Of a stretch of 64,000 nt of DNA, positions 1 to 11,952 are shown piece after piece. Made by a program: the position numbers and the translations under genes. This DNA is from Fluoribacter gormanii (lineage in GTDB: Bacteria > Pseudomonadota > Gammaproteobacteria > Legionellales > Legionellaceae), in contig NZ_FTNL01000006.1 of assembly GCF_900156395.1 (NCBI RefSeq), positions 96,016 to 160,015 of the forward strand, written 5' to 3'. The first letter of the stretch is position 1; the number at the start of each line of letters is the position of its first letter. The notes beneath the pieces were generated by a model. That model did not search any database and was not told where the DNA came from. It saw nothing but the letters and a program-made list of their open reading frames with translations.

Positions 1-1405
1 CCAAATCTTTAATCCACAAGATAAATGGAGCTTGTCTTAGCTCAACACTTTCCAATAGGACCCAATACAGGGCAATAAATACTGGAATTTGGATTAATAT
101 AGGCAAACAACCACCTAGTGGATTTACCTTTTCCTGCTTGTACAGTTCCATGGTCGCTTGACTGATTTTAGCTTTATCATCGCCATAACGTTCACGTAAC
201 GCTTGTAATTTAGGTTGTAATTTACGCATACCTGCCATTGATTTATAGCTGGCAGCAGATAAACGATAAAATGCCAATTTAATCAATACAGTCACTAAAA
301 CGATAGACCAACCCCAGTTACCAATGAAATTATAAATTGTTTTCATCAGCGAGAATAATAGCGACGATAAAAACCATAACATCCCGTAATCAACGGTGAG
401 ATCCAGTGATGGAGCAATCTCTTTTAACACACTCGTAATTTCTGGGCCTATATACAATCTGGAGCCAACAGTGGTTTGCTCTTCGGGTTTCAAGGTAATT
501 GGCTTGCTCACCGCACCAATAGTGTAATCATTATTCACAGCGCGTGTATAAAACTTGTTGTTCGCATTAGCTTCGGGAACCCAGGCGCTTAAAAAATAAT
601 GTTGCTGCATAGCAATCCAGCCACCTTTACTATCCACATCAAGATTTGTTTTATTCATGTCGCTAAAGCTTACTTTTTGATAGCGGTGTTTTCCTGGTTC
701 TGAATAAGAAGCACCGGTATATGAGCCAACATGAAATACACTTGACTTATCTTCCTTGGGAGAGCTGCGTAACAACTGGGTATTCAAATATCCAGTCCAT
801 TCATTGCTGCCTTTGTTAACAATTTTATAATTTACATCAATAAGATAGCTGCCTTTAGTAAAAATAAACTCTTTTTTTACATCAAGTCCTTCGCTATTTG
901 TTCCACTAAGCGTTACGGTTAATTGCTGCTGGTCAGGCGCCATTTCGTAATGCTGTTGTGGTGTCGTAAAATTTAAATCCAGAGCTTGGACGTTCTGTCC
1001 TGAAGCAACAAAAAGGCTACTGTTTGCTACATAACGCTCATTCGCCTGATTTTGTAAAAGAAGAAAAGGTTTATTCTTTTCGTCAACACTTTGCGGATAA
1101 TCAAGGAGCTGCCCTGAAACAACATCACCTTGTTGCGGATCAATAGCCACATCCAAAACATCAGTTTTAACCTGTATTAGCGGTGCATTACTGCTTTTAG
1201 TTTGTCCCTCAACAGGATTGATGGGCGTAGATGCGGATGTATTGGATGGTGTTACTTGCGGTAGCAAAGGTTGTCCATTCTGCTCATGACTTATCACATT
1301 TTCTGTTGGTAGAGACTGAGGAGGATAGTCTATTTGCCAGGCATTCCAAAGTGATAAACTAACTAGCGCAAGCGCCATATATAAAACAATACGTCGTATA
1401 TCCAT
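1..1405 (-). CDS. yidC: YidC membrane protein insertase (C-terminus cut by window edge)
   Basis: Inner-membrane insertase (Oxa1/Alb3/YidC family) that works with SecYEG or alone. The frame read on the minus strand begins [20 protein letters not shown], an N-terminal membrane anchor. A long periplasmic domain follows, and then the conserved membrane region with [16 protein letters not shown] and [20 protein letters not shown]. About 468 codons are present; members are usually about 550 residues, so roughly the last 90 lie outside the window. The ATG overlaps the yidD stop by one base (TGATG), which indicates translational coupling in the rpmH-rnpA-yidD-yidC operon. The identification is secure. 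Confidence 0.97.
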   Translation of the reverse strand, partial: MDIRRIVLYMALALVSLSLWNAWQIDYPPQSLPTENVISHEQNGQPLLPQVTPSNTSASTPINPVEGQTKSSNAPLIQVKTDVLDVAIDPQQGDVVSGQLLDYPQSVDEKNKPFLLLQNQANERYVANSSLFVASGQNVQALDLNFTTPQQHYEMAPDQQQLTVTLSGTNSEGLDVKKEFIFTKGSYLIDVNYKIVNKGSNEWTGYLNTQLLRSSPKEDKSSVFHVGSYTGASYSEPGKHRYQKVSFSDMNKTNLDVDSKGGWIAMQQHYFLSAWVPEANANNKFYTRAVNNDYTIGAVSKPITLKPEEQTTVGSRLYIGPEITSVLKEIAPSLDLTVDYGMLWFLSSLLFSLMKTIYNFIGNWGWSIVLVTVLIKLAFYRLSAASYKSMAGMRKLQPKLQALRERYGDDKAKISQATMELYKQEKVNPLGGCLPILIQIPVFIALYWVLLESVELRQAPFILWIKDL

Positions 1406-1653
1406 CAATGATTCTCGTTGTTGGGGAGTACAGGATCATAGCCGCCACGTGACCAAGGGTGGCAACGCAATACTCTTTTTAAAGCCATCCATAAACCTTT
1501 GGTTATGCCGCATTGTAGGATAGCGCTTTCAGCATATTGTGAACAACTTGGGTAGTATCGGCAACTTGGCTTCAGCAAGGGGCTAATCAAATATTTATAC
1601 AATTTGATAGGGAAACAAACTATTTTTCGTAACATGAGATTAATTTTTTCCAT
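1405..1653 (-). CDS. yidD: YidD membrane protein insertion efficiency factor
   Basis: Small (82 aa) membrane-associated protein that assists YidC-dependent insertion. The family signature is clear: [20 protein letters not shown] with three cysteines, then [17 protein letters not shown]. An internal ATG at 1635 is an alternative start, but the longer form places the YLISPLL motif at the same distance from the N-terminus as in E. coli YidD. The gene overlaps the end of rnpA upstream and the yidC start downstream, the usual tight packing of this operon. Confidence 0.95.
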   Translation of the reverse strand: MEKINLMLRKIVCFPIKLYKYLISPLLKPSCRYYPSCSQYAESAILQCGITKGLWMALKRVLRCHPWSRGGYDPVLPNNENH

Positions 1654-1964
1654 GTTTTGCTCATTCTAGCATTTATAATTGCATTTGTTTGTTTTGCTAC
1701 GCCTTGTCTAGCTAAAAAAACCACATCGACTGCAGGTAATTCTTCTTGTCGAAAGCTTTCTCTTAACAGCCGTTTAATACGATTTCGCTCATGAGCTTTT
1801 GCTATCACTTTCTTCGATAACGCCAGCCCAAGTCGAGCATAACCTAAATTATTTTCTCTAAAGAGAACGATAAACTCGGATGTTACTATTTTTTTTGCTT
1901 GTTCAAACACATGATTATAATCATATTTTGTTAATAATCGCTGTGTTTTTTTAAAAGCAAACAC
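1620..1964 (-). CDS. rnpA: RNase P protein component
   Basis: Protein subunit of RNase P, which binds the catalytic RNA and the 5' leader of pre-tRNA. The 114-aa product has the basic RNR-type helix in the stretch [17 protein letters not shown] at about residues 56-72. The start is GTG, directly abutting the rpmH stop codon (no spacer), so translation is probably coupled to rpmH. Its 3' end overlaps yidD by about 34 bases. Confidence 0.96.
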   Translation of the reverse strand: MFAFKKTQRLLTKYDYNHVFEQAKKIVTSEFIVLFRENNLGYARLGLALSKKVIAKAHERNRIKRLLRESFRQEELPAVDVVFLARQGVAKQTNAIINARMSKTWKKLISCYEK

Positions 1965-2099
1965 TTAGGCAGTCAAACGCTTACGGCCTTTAGCACGACG
2001 ACGCTTGATTACTAATCTACCTGCACGAGTTGCCATACGCTCACGGAAACCGTGGTCACGTTTACGTTTTAAATTACTAGGTTGAAAGGTACGTTTCAT
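1965..2099 (-). CDS. rpmH: Ribosomal protein bL34
   Basis: 44-residue basic protein of the large ribosomal subunit, read from the ATG at 2099. It begins [20 protein letters not shown] and ends with an Arg/Lys-rich tail, the typical bL34 pattern and length. It is the first gene of the rpmH-rnpA-yidD-yidC operon and has a near-consensus promoter immediately upstream. Confidence 0.97.
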   Translation of the reverse strand: MKRTFQPSNLKRKRDHGFRERMATRAGRLVIKRRRAKGRKRLTA

Positions 2100-2132
2100 G
2101 ATGAACCTGTTAATAAAATTATGAGGCTGGCA

Positions 2133-2161
2133 ATAATAGAGAACTTTTTTTCTACTGTCAA
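2133..2161 (-). promoter_or_regulatory. Sigma-70 promoter of the rpmH operon
   Basis: On the minus strand a perfect -35 TTGACA (2156-2161) is followed after exactly 17 bases by a -10 TATTAT (2133-2138). The predicted transcription start lies about 25-30 bases upstream of the rpmH ATG. It is the best-matching promoter I saw in the window, as expected for a ribosomal-protein operon. Confidence 0.85.
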
Positions 2162-2630
2162 TTTTGATAATTGATTATTTTTTGTATCGTCTCATTTTTG
2201 TTCGATTTTTTTTCTTGTTAATAACTACATTATTTTATTTTTTTTAAATTTTTTATTGTTATTAGGTTTTTATCTGTTGTTGATAACCTTTTAAAACTGC
2301 TAAAAATCAATAGGTTAACTAAAAAATAACTTTGTTGGTAAGCTCTTTTTAAGCCTGTGATCTATTTGTATGTATTTTTATGTTTTGATTTATTCAATGC
2401 TTTATTATCACCTTATACCCGGTATTCGATCGTATTTATTCATAGTTAACTTGATCCAATCTGATTTATTTTTTATCTTTTTCTATTCCTTTTAACTATT
2501 TTCTAGTCGTTCTTCGTTTAATTCATTTTTAATAGTTAACTTATTGATTTTTTGGTTAATAATATTTCTTTTACACACTCACTGAAAATCAATGACCTCC
2601 TGTAATGATTTCAGCTATTTAGGAAGAAAC
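2162..2630. other. AT-rich non-coding region between rpmH and the inserted membrane gene (possible origin unwinding part)
   Basis: This stretch of roughly 470 bases has no credible gene. It is very AT-rich, with long T runs at about 2180-2270. It carries one near-consensus DnaA box, TGTTGATAA at 2278-2286 (one mismatch), and a sequence at 2359-2371 that resembles an origin 13-mer (GATCTATTTGTAT). In many gammaproteobacteria the interval between rpmH and dnaA is oriC, so this could supply the DNA-unwinding element. That role is inferred. Confidence 0.45.
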
Positions 2631-3638
2631 ATGTTATTTTTAAAATCTGTTTTGAATGGTGTTGGATCGGGTGCTGGAGTCGCATGGTCATTATTTGGTA
2701 TCGGTTTTGCCATCATTGGTGGCTCGATCGGTGGTTTTTTTTCTTTAACTCTGGGTATTTTTTCTCTTTTTTTATTTTTGGCTATTGGTACCACCATTTT
2801 TTATTATTCACTTAAGCAAACTCAAGATAATGAGCAAATCATTCAAGAGCAATTACAAACAAATCAACAAAAGTTATTGACCGACATTAATGAATATATT
2901 GAGAGTGTTCGTCGTTATTTTTCCTATGAACAAAATGGCGAATGCTTTAATGATGTTTTTAAGCGGATTCTTGATACAGATCTTGATAAAATAAGGAGCA
3001 AGGATGTTCATTCACCTTTATCTCAAATTCTGTTGCTTCTTAAAGATGAATTCGAAGCAAAACAAACTATCCCCAATACTACTATTATATTAAAGCGCAT
3101 TGTCCACACAGCTTCTCAGCAACCTGTTCCATTATCTGAGAAGTTTATTTCTGCATTTTTCACTTTTGTTGGCACTTTTGGTTCTATAGCAGGATGTAGC
3201 GCTGGACTTTCGGGAGTGTTAACAGGCATGGGCATTTTTTCAAGTTTTGCTGCATTTCCTCTATTGGGTTGGGGTGTTTTAACATTTGCCTTATGCAGTG
3301 GGCTTACTTTTGCTCACCAAGCTTTTATTAAGGCGGGAGAAGACTATAATATTAAACTGTTAAATCAAAAATTGAAATGTATGCATCAACAGTTGAGTAA
3401 GGCAACTATGGTGCGTAATCTAAATGCTTCATTATTTTATGTTTTCAGAAGACTTGGTATCCAAAACGAGCAAAAAAATGGAGCCGCTCTTCCCGAACAA
3501 CAACCCTTTATGGATCTTTATTTGCGACAATTATACAAAGGGCAGCCCAAATTGTCTTTTTTACCTTTTCTCACTAGAACTCATGAAAATGTTATTCAAA
3601 TTCAAGATAAAGCGTCTACTTGTCATAGCGCTGTTTAA
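2631..3638 (+). CDS. Unrecognised multi-pass membrane protein located between rpmH and dnaA
   Basis: I do not recognise a family. The start chosen is the ATG at 2631, preceded by AGGAAG at 4-base spacing; an upstream in-frame ATG at 2592 lacks a ribosome-binding site. The 335-aa product has two glycine-rich hydrophobic segments at about residues 10-35 and 38-62. A charged region of about 100 residues follows, then a second hydrophobic block at about 170-235, and a soluble tail ending DKASTCHSAV. The gene is AT-rich and lies where most relatives have only origin DNA, with its 3' end about 50 bases before the first DnaA box. It could be a lineage-specific membrane protein or an effector; there is no direct evidence for either. 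Confidence 0.75.
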   Translation: MLFLKSVLNGVGSGAGVAWSLFGIGFAIIGGSIGGFFSLTLGIFSLFLFLAIGTTIFYYSLKQTQDNEQIIQEQLQTNQQKLLTDINEYIESVRRYFSYEQNGECFNDVFKRILDTDLDKIRSKDVHSPLSQILLLLKDEFEAKQTIPNTTIILKRIVHTASQQPVPLSEKFISAFFTFVGTFGSIAGCSAGLSGVLTGMGIFSSFAAFPLLGWGVLTFALCSGLTFAHQAFIKAGEDYNIKLLNQKLKCMHQQLSKATMVRNLNASLFYVFRRLGIQNEQKNGAALPEQQPFMDLYLRQLYKGQPKLSFLPFLTRTHENVIQIQDKASTCHSAV

Positions 3639-3913
3639 TAGATGCGTTAAATGGTTCGCAATATTTTTATCGTTTGCTTCGGAAAATATCCACACTTTTT
3701 TTGTGGATAACTTTTCTTTATACCCAAGGCTGAGTATAATTTGCTGGCAGCAGCACCTTAGTGTACCGAAGAAATTCTATTTCTCAATTTCATGCGTAGT
3801 AATTTCATGCTTAATTATCTTGCTGTCCGGGTGCTTTCAGTGGCATATTTAAATGCTGTGGATAATTAGTTTTATATTCTTTTTACCACCCTTCTTTAAT
3901 GAGGAGTTATGTT
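3639..3913. other. Probable oriC / dnaA promoter region with DnaA boxes
   Basis: The region upstream of dnaA holds two perfect DnaA boxes, TGTGGATAA at 3702-3710 and 3857-3865. A third box in the opposite orientation, ATATCCACA at 3686-3694, has one mismatch. The first two are 7 bases apart and form an inverted pair around a T-rich spacer. Clustered boxes next to dnaA are the standard signature of a bacterial origin and of dnaA autoregulation. The exact limits of the origin cannot be fixed by eye, and the AT-rich tract beyond the inserted membrane gene (2162-2630) may be part of it. Confidence 0.75.
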
Positions 3914-5305
3914 GTGTCAGCATCTGTTTGGCAAAAATGTTTAGGTCTATTGCAAGATGAATATTCTGCTCAACAATTTAATACCTGGTTGCGTCCTTTA
4001 CAGGCTCATACAGAAGAACAACGTTTCATTTTATTTGCACCCAATCGATTTGTTGTTGATTGGGTAAAGAAGCATTTTTTTGCACGAATTGAAGAGTTGA
4101 TTAAACAGTTTTGTGGTGACGAGATTAAATCAATTTCCATTGAAATTGGCAGCAAAATTTCTAATACCGAATCTGATTCGAGCTCTGCTGGTTCTGCAAG
4201 TTCTTTTTCATCCGAAGTAAATGCATCTGCTCCGGCCAGTTCCGTTGCAATCAAGACCGCTTCTAAGAAAGCTGTTGATTATAAAAGCAGTCACTTAAAT
4301 AAAAAATTTGTTTTTGAAAGCTTTGTCGAAGGTAATTCCAACCAGCTTGCTCGAGCGGCCTCAATGCAGGTGGCTGAACGACCTGGTGATGCCTATAATC
4401 CACTGTTTATTTATGGTGGTGTGGGTTTAGGAAAAACGCATCTGATGCATGCCATTGGTAATGCTATATTGAAAAATAATCCTGATGCCAAGATACTTTA
4501 TTTACATTCTGAGCGTTTTGTTGCGGATATGGTAAAGGCCATCCAGACGAACTCAATTAATGAATTTAAACGTTTTTATCGTTCTCTAAATGCTTTACTT
4601 ATCGATGATATCCAGTTTTTTGCGGGTAAAGACCGGTCGCAAGAGGAGTTTTTTCATACCTTTAATGCTTTATTGGAAGGTCAGCAACAAATCATTCTTA
4701 CGAGTGATCGTTATCCCAAAGAAATTGAAGGTATGGAAGAACGTTTGAAATCTCGATTTGGTTGGGGATTAACCGTTGCTGTAGAACCTCCCGAGCTTGA
4801 AACACGTGTTGCTATTTTAATTAGTAAGGCGGAGCAATCGAATATCGAATTGCCTTATGAAGTTGCTTTTTTTATTGCAAAACGTATTCGCTCCAATGTC
4901 AGGGAACTTGAGGGTGCATTGCGTCGAGTTATTGCCAACGCCCATTTTACTGGTAAGCCAATTACCATTGAGTTTGTTCACGAAGCTTTGCGTGATCTTT
5001 TGGCTTTGCAAGATAAATTAGTTACCATTGAAAATATCCAAAAGACGGTGGCTGAGTATTATAAGGTCAAAGTGGCTGATATATTGTCAAAGCGCCGCAG
5101 TCGTTCTATTGCCCGACCTAGACAAATGGCAATGGCTTTAAGCAAAGAGTTAACCAATCACAGCTTGCCTGAAATTGGGGATCATTTTGGAGGTCGTGAT
5201 CATACAACGGTCATTCATGCCTGCAGAAAAGTTAAGGAATTGGTTCAGGATGACAGCGATTTTGCTGAAGATTATAAAAACTTAATGCGTATTTTGTCTT
5301 CTTAA
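3914..5305 (+). CDS. dnaA: Chromosomal replication initiator DnaA
   Basis: Initiator ATPase that binds DnaA boxes and unwinds oriC. The start is placed at the GTG at 3914 ([13 protein letters not shown], 463 aa). An upstream in-frame ATG at 3899 would put the Shine-Dalgarno GAGGAG (3901-3906) inside the gene, whereas that motif sits 7 bases before the GTG. Domains in order: DnaB/DiaA-binding N-terminus; a variable Ser/Ala-rich linker at about 80-120; the AAA+ domain with Walker [10 protein letters not shown] and Walker [10 protein letters not shown]; and the C-terminal helix-turn-helix with [12 protein letters not shown] that reads DnaA boxes. It is followed by dnaN-recF-gyrB. Confidence 0.98.
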   Translation: MSASVWQKCLGLLQDEYSAQQFNTWLRPLQAHTEEQRFILFAPNRFVVDWVKKHFFARIEELIKQFCGDEIKSISIEIGSKISNTESDSSSAGSASSFSSEVNASAPASSVAIKTASKKAVDYKSSHLNKKFVFESFVEGNSNQLARAASMQVAERPGDAYNPLFIYGGVGLGKTHLMHAIGNAILKNNPDAKILYLHSERFVADMVKAIQTNSINEFKRFYRSLNALLIDDIQFFAGKDRSQEEFFHTFNALLEGQQQIILTSDRYPKEIEGMEERLKSRFGWGLTVAVEPPELETRVAILISKAEQSNIELPYEVAFFIAKRIRSNVRELEGALRRVIANAHFTGKPITIEFVHEALRDLLALQDKLVTIENIQKTVAEYYKVKVADILSKRRSRSIARPRQMAMALSKELTNHSLPEIGDHFGGRDHTTVIHACRKVKELVQDDSDFAEDYKNLMRILSS

Positions 5306-5514
5306 TTCAATCGACAGATTTTAACAGACCTATTTTGTGCTTCTGGGAGAATTGTAGAGGAACTCAGGATTAAGAAATTGATCCGGGGCTGAAAATACCG
5401 GGTTCCGTTTCGCTTTACCCATGTTATGATGCTGACTATCTATCTCCGGTTAGTGAAGTGGGGGTATGAAGCGATTTTTTTATTGTTATTCTTAGGTTAA
5501 TATGGAGTTCTATC

Positions 5515-6618
5515 TTGTTTGAATTCGCTATTAAAAAAGAGGATTTACTTTCTCCACTACTTACAGTCGCAGGCGCTGTTGATAAAAAGCAAACTTTAGC
5601 TATTTTGTCTAACTTTTATCTTAAACTATCAGATGCTTCGTTGAATATTACTGCTACTGATTTGGAAATTGAGATTGCCGCTCAAGTACCCTGTGATTCT
5701 GGCCAACAGGCTGGAAGTATTACTGTTCCCGCAAAAAAATTTATTGATATTATTCGGTCTTTAGATGACGAACCCAGTCCCAAAGTGATTGTTGATAATT
5801 CTCTTTTAACTATTAAACAGGGACGTAGCTCATTCAAATTGACAACCTTACCTGCTGACGGCTATCCCTTGAGCGAAGATGAATGCAACGAGGTTGAATT
5901 AACTATTCCTCGGTTGGTTTTATTAAAGTTGTTGCAGTCCACTCATTTTGCAATGGCACAACAAGATGTGCGTGTTTTTCTAAATGGATTATTTCTCGAT
6001 TTTGAACCGAATCTCATTTCTGCCGTTGCAACAGATGGACATAGGATGGCGATTTGTCGTCATCAATGTTCAAATACCAATGAGAAAAAACTCTTGATTC
6101 CTAAAAAGGGAATTCAGGAATTGTTACGTCTTCTTAACAGTATCGAAGATGAAGAGGTGTTATTGGCTGCTGGCAAATCACATTTTAAATTAGTGACACG
6201 CCAATTTATGTTTTTGTCAAAACTGATCGAAGCGCGATTTCCTCCTTATACTAAAGCTATTCCTAAAAATCAGGACAAACAGATAATTATTGATTGCTCT
6301 GTTTTTAAGCGCTCATTATCACGTATTGTTATTTTGGCTCACGAAAAGTCAAGGGCGGTTATGCTTCATTTACAACCCGGTATGCTCACTTTAATTGCCA
6401 ATAATAATGAACAAGAAGAAGCCGTTGAATCATTAATTGCTGAAACACAGGGTGATGAGTTAAAGATTGGGTTGAATGCTACTTATTTACTCGATGTGCT
6501 TTCTCATTTTGGTGAAGGGCAAATTCGTCTTTCTTTATCGAATACGGATAGTAGTATTTTAATTGAGTCATTAGATGATGATAATTACCAATATATTATT
6601 ATGCCTATGAAAATATGA
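5515..6618 (+). CDS. dnaN: DNA polymerase III beta sliding clamp
   Basis: Ring-shaped processivity clamp, 367 aa, starting MFEFAIKKEDLLSPLLTVAG. It uses a TTG start, with GGAG at 5504-5507 seven bases upstream. The three-fold clamp architecture is recognisable: TDLEIEI near residue 45, ATDGHRMA near 175, and the C-terminal YQYIIMPMKI. Its stop overlaps the recF start by four bases (ATGA). The 209-base gap after dnaA holds a GC-rich hairpin-like segment at about 5383-5421 but no gene. Confidence 0.98.
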   Translation: MFEFAIKKEDLLSPLLTVAGAVDKKQTLAILSNFYLKLSDASLNITATDLEIEIAAQVPCDSGQQAGSITVPAKKFIDIIRSLDDEPSPKVIVDNSLLTIKQGRSSFKLTTLPADGYPLSEDECNEVELTIPRLVLLKLLQSTHFAMAQQDVRVFLNGLFLDFEPNLISAVATDGHRMAICRHQCSNTNEKKLLIPKKGIQELLRLLNSIEDEEVLLAAGKSHFKLVTRQFMFLSKLIEARFPPYTKAIPKNQDKQIIIDCSVFKRSLSRIVILAHEKSRAVMLHLQPGMLTLIANNNEQEEAVESLIAETQGDELKIGLNATYLLDVLSHFGEGQIRLSLSNTDSSILIESLDDDNYQYIIMPMKI

Positions 6619-7682
6619 TCCTTTCTGAATTAAAAGTTCATAACTTACGAAATATTTCATCGGTACATCTTGGCTTAAGTCCCCGATTTAATTTTATATA
6701 CGGGCCAAATGGAAGTGGCAAAACGTCTATCCTTGAAGGACTTTATTTATTAAGCTGTGGTCATTCATTTCGTTCTCGTGAAATATCGTCAATTATCTCT
6801 TATGATCACCGATCTTTAACCGTATTTGCGCGAGCACAGCAACAAGAAACAATCAGTATTCAAAAATCTTATTCTGAACCAACTCAAATCAAATTGAATA
6901 ATCAATTTTGTTCTACAACGAGCCAATTGGCTTACGCGTTACCTTGTCAGATTTTTTATTCTGATATTTTCCAAATTATTGACGCTGGTCCTTCTGTACG
7001 TCGTAGTTTGTTGGATTGGGGATTGTTTCACGTGAAACATGAATATCTTCCGCTATGGAAGGAATATAGAAGAGTTTTAAAACAGCGTAACGCGCTTTTG
7101 AAACAACATGCACCTTTATCACATTTTGTTCCATGGGATAAACAGCTAAGTGAATTAGCCAATCAACTTCATGCACTCCGAGAAGCTTATTTTGTGCAAT
7201 GGGAACATGCATTTATCACGGTGTTAAAGGAATTGTGTCATCTTGATTGTATGATAAGCTATTATAAAGGGTGGGACAAAAAAAGCTCTGGTAAAGAACT
7301 GGAGCAAATATTAGCAGAGAATTTTGCTTCGGATAATCAAAAGACTTATACGCAATTTGGTGCACATCAAGCTGATATTCTAATTGAAGTTAATCAAAAT
7401 AAAGCGAAACAAGTTTTATCGCGAGGCCAGCAAAAAATTATCTTGATTGCATTGCGATTAGCGCAAGCAAATCTTTTACCGCAGGAGTGTTTGTATCTAA
7501 TTGATGATTTACCTGCTGAGCTCGATGAACGACACCAAAGGAACCTCGTTGAGTATCTTGCTAAACGATCGGGTCAATACGTAATAACTTCTACAACTCA
7601 TCCTTCAGAACTCATTTCAGTAATTTCAACTCAAGAACATTTAGTTTATCAAATCAATGAAGGCGTATTACAGCAGAAATAA
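6615..7682 (+). CDS. recF: RecF recombination/repair ATPase
   Basis: SMC-like ATPase that loads RecA at single-strand gaps with RecO and RecR. The 355-aa product has Walker A GPNGSGKTS at about residues 31-39, the ABC signature LSRGQQK near 272, and Walker B YLIDDLPAELDE. It is translationally coupled to dnaN through a four-base overlap. A perfect parS site is embedded in the coding sequence (codons for LFHVKHEY). Confidence 0.97.
   Translation: MILSELKVHNLRNISSVHLGLSPRFNFIYGPNGSGKTSILEGLYLLSCGHSFRSREISSIISYDHRSLTVFARAQQQETISIQKSYSEPTQIKLNNQFCSTTSQLAYALPCQIFYSDIFQIIDAGPSVRRSLLDWGLFHVKHEYLPLWKEYRRVLKQRNALLKQHAPLSHFVPWDKQLSELANQLHALREAYFVQWEHAFITVLKELCHLDCMISYYKGWDKKSSGKELEQILAENFASDNQKTYTQFGAHQADILIEVNQNKAKQVLSRGQQKIILIALRLAQANLLPQECLYLIDDLPAELDERHQRNLVEYLAKRSGQYVITSTTHPSELISVISTQEHLVYQINEGVLQQK
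7024..7039. other. parS centromere site inside recF
   Basis: The 16-bp palindrome TGTTTCACGTGAAACA matches the consensus bacterial parS bound by ParB without a mismatch. It lies within the recF reading frame. ParB-parS complexes near the origin guide chromosome segregation; the parAB genes are not in this window. Confidence 0.9.
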
Positions 7683-7698
7683 TGTTTCACGTGAAACA
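7683..7698. other. parS centromere site after recF
   Basis: This second perfect copy of TGTTTCACGTGAAACA begins directly after the recF stop codon, 659 bases from the first. Two exact copies of a 16-bp palindrome beside dnaA-dnaN-recF strongly support a ParB-loading region. Confidence 0.92.
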
Positions 7699-7839
7699 GA
7701 TCGCAGCCTGTAAATGCAAATGAGAAGGAAGAAAATCATCGAAAGGAGCGTCTCTATTTCAATGTTTCGTGGCTATAAAGATAGTCGTTATCGATTGTAT
7801 GTAAAGTTCCTGGATGACATATAAACGCAGCGTAAAATA

Positions 7840-7848
7840 TGCTATTAT
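7840..7848 (+). promoter_or_regulatory. Putative extended -10 promoter of gyrB
   Basis: TGCTATTAT (TG, one base, TATTAT) lies about 43 bases upstream of the gyrB ATG. No convincing -35 element is visible at 17 bases, consistent with an extended -10 promoter. This is inferred from pattern only. Confidence 0.45.
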
Positions 7849-7878
7849 ATCGTATTTAGAACACCACCAATAGGGTAA

Positions 7879-10308
<2,430 letters not shown>

Positions 10309-10348
10309 AGGGTTTCGTGTGAACTCTTAATAGGAAAATTAGTCATCG

Positions 10349-10384
10349 CAGCCCTGGGTGAAGGCGCAAGCCAGAACCCTGGGA
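10349..10384. repeat. GC-rich REP-like hairpin after gyrB
   Basis: The segment contains AGCCCTGGGTGAAGG and then ACCCTGGGAC, an imperfect inverted repeat about 40 bases after the gyrB stop. It resembles other gene-end hairpins in this window (24774-24860, 47870-47910). It may act as a terminator or be a dispersed repeat. Confidence 0.4.
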
Positions 10385-10491
10385 CTCTTTGCAAATAAGC
10401 CAATTATTTCTGTTGTTCTTAACTTAAAGTACTAACATTGCTACGTATGATGGTGATAAAGGATTTAATTACATCGATATAAGGAGATACA

Positions 10492-11676
10492 ATGAAATTG
10501 AAACTAAATGGTTTCCCGCTTAAACTTGTGACACCCGTTGTCCTCGGCTTATTGAGTGCCCAGGCTTATGCATTACCAAAAGCTCCTGGCATAGCGCATC
10601 ATCCAATCCATTATAAACCAAATACGCCACATTTTATGCCCACAGGTTTAACACCAAGTCAGGTACGAGTTGCTTATGGATTTAATTCAGTGAACTCACA
10701 AGGAAAAGGACAAGTTATTGCGATAGTCGATGCTTTTGACGATCCAAAAATTGAAGCAGATTTAGGCGTGTTTTCAAAACATTTCGGTTTACCTGCGTGT
10801 ACAACAGCAAATGGCTGTTTCAAGAAGATCTATGCAAGTGGTAAAAAGCCAAAAACAGATGCTGGATGGGCTGGAGAAATTGCTCTGGATGTAGAATGGG
10901 TACATGCTGTGGCACCTGCAGCAAAAATAATTTTAGTAGAAGCTGCAGATGATAGCATAGATAATTTATTTAAAGCCGTGCAAGTTGCAGTGAAAAATGG
11001 AGCTACCGTTGTTTCCATGAGTTGGGGTGGTGATGAGTTTCCTGAAGAAACCTCCTATGATGCACTTTTTAATAATCCAAAGGTTACTTTTGTAGCCTCA
11101 TCAGGTGATAGCGGTCAGGGTACCCTCTATCCAGCATCATCCCCTTTTGTTATGGCGGTTGGCGGAACGACACTACTTATTGATAACTATGGAAATTATC
11201 AAGGAGAAGAGGCATGGTCAGGAAGTGGTGGCGGAGTGAGCAGTGTAGAACCATGGCCTGAGAATCAAAAAAAATTGCCTATTCCAAAATCAAATAATAA
11301 GCGGGGAGTTCCAGATGTAGCCTATAATGCAGATCCAGAAACAGGATTTTCAGTTTATAACTCTGTTCCAAGTAGCGATGGTGTAGGTTGGGCCGTAGTG
11401 GGTGGTACAAGTGCTGGCGCACCTCAGTGGGCAGGAATCGTGGCAATTACAAATTCACTCTATTCCAAAGTATATGGTACTCATTTCATCAGCGCGATCT
11501 ATGCGGCTGCAAATCCCAGTACTGGAAAATACCATTATAATTTTAATGATATTACCACTGGAACTAATGGAACATGTGGTTACTACTGTACTGCACATAA
11601 TGGATATGATTATGTAACGGGATTAGGAACTCCAGAACTTGGCAGTTTAATTCATGACTTAGTAAATTATAAATAA
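10492..11676 (+). CDS. Secreted S53 (sedolisin-type) serine peptidase
   Basis: 394-aa exported peptidase of the sedolisin family, which uses a Ser-Glu-Asp triad in a subtilisin-like fold. A signal peptide is evident (hydrophobic residues 12-24, cleavage near SAQAYA). The catalytic residues appear as Glu129 and Asp133 in GEIALDVEW, the oxyanion Asp206 in SSGDSGQG, and the nucleophile Ser307 in GGTSAGAP. The C-terminal FNDITTG and GLGTPE motifs fit the calcium site. The long inhibitory prodomain of typical S53 enzymes is largely missing, since the catalytic domain starts near residue 55. RBS AAGGAG precedes the ATG. Export by type II secretion is plausible but inferred. Confidence 0.88.
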   Translation: MKLKLNGFPLKLVTPVVLGLLSAQAYALPKAPGIAHHPIHYKPNTPHFMPTGLTPSQVRVAYGFNSVNSQGKGQVIAIVDAFDDPKIEADLGVFSKHFGLPACTTANGCFKKIYASGKKPKTDAGWAGEIALDVEWVHAVAPAAKIILVEAADDSIDNLFKAVQVAVKNGATVVSMSWGGDEFPEETSYDALFNNPKVTFVASSGDSGQGTLYPASSPFVMAVGGTTLLIDNYGNYQGEEAWSGSGGGVSSVEPWPENQKKLPIPKSNNKRGVPDVAYNADPETGFSVYNSVPSSDGVGWAVVGGTSAGAPQWAGIVAITNSLYSKVYGTHFISAIYAAANPSTGKYHYNFNDITTGTNGTCGYYCTAHNGYDYVTGLGTPELGSLIHDLVNYK

Positions 11677-11704
11677 AGATTAGGTCGCATTTGCCAAGCA
11701 CATG

Positions 11705-11745
11705 CTGACTCTTGATCCTGTCTTCTGATTAAGAGTCAGTCTAAT
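11705..11745 (+). terminator. Possible terminator after the S53 peptidase gene
   Basis: A perfect 9-base inverted repeat, CTGACTCTT at 11705-11713 and AAGAGTCAG at 11731-11739, is separated by a 17-base loop. It lies 29 bases after the stop codon and is followed by a weak T/A tract. The long loop makes it a less than ideal intrinsic terminator. Confidence 0.45.
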
Positions 11746-11952
11746 TTAAAAAAATTAATAGTATCATCTTTGATTTTAATCTTGACCCAAGAACTGATAG
11801 ATAAAAGAATTAATACCTGTTTAACCGTATTGTTATCCAAAAAATAGATAAAAATCAAGAAAATACATAATTGTTTTGTTTGAGTAATCATAAGCATATA
11901 TGTATAATCCTCACGCTTTATGAATCCAAATTTTACATACTTTGAGGCGCAC

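Noticed and set aside
3424..3852. 142-codon plus-strand frame overlapping the membrane gene and the DnaA boxes
   Set aside because: It overlaps a better-supported gene in another frame, has no ribosome-binding site and its second half is origin DNA.
7762..7824. 20-codon frame between recF and gyrB
   Set aside because: Short, with a distant Shine-Dalgarno, and it overlaps the gyrB promoter region; no evidence for a peptide.
10312..10326. parS-like GTTTCGTGTGAAC just after gyrB
   Set aside because: Several mismatches to the 16-bp consensus, unlike the two perfect sites.
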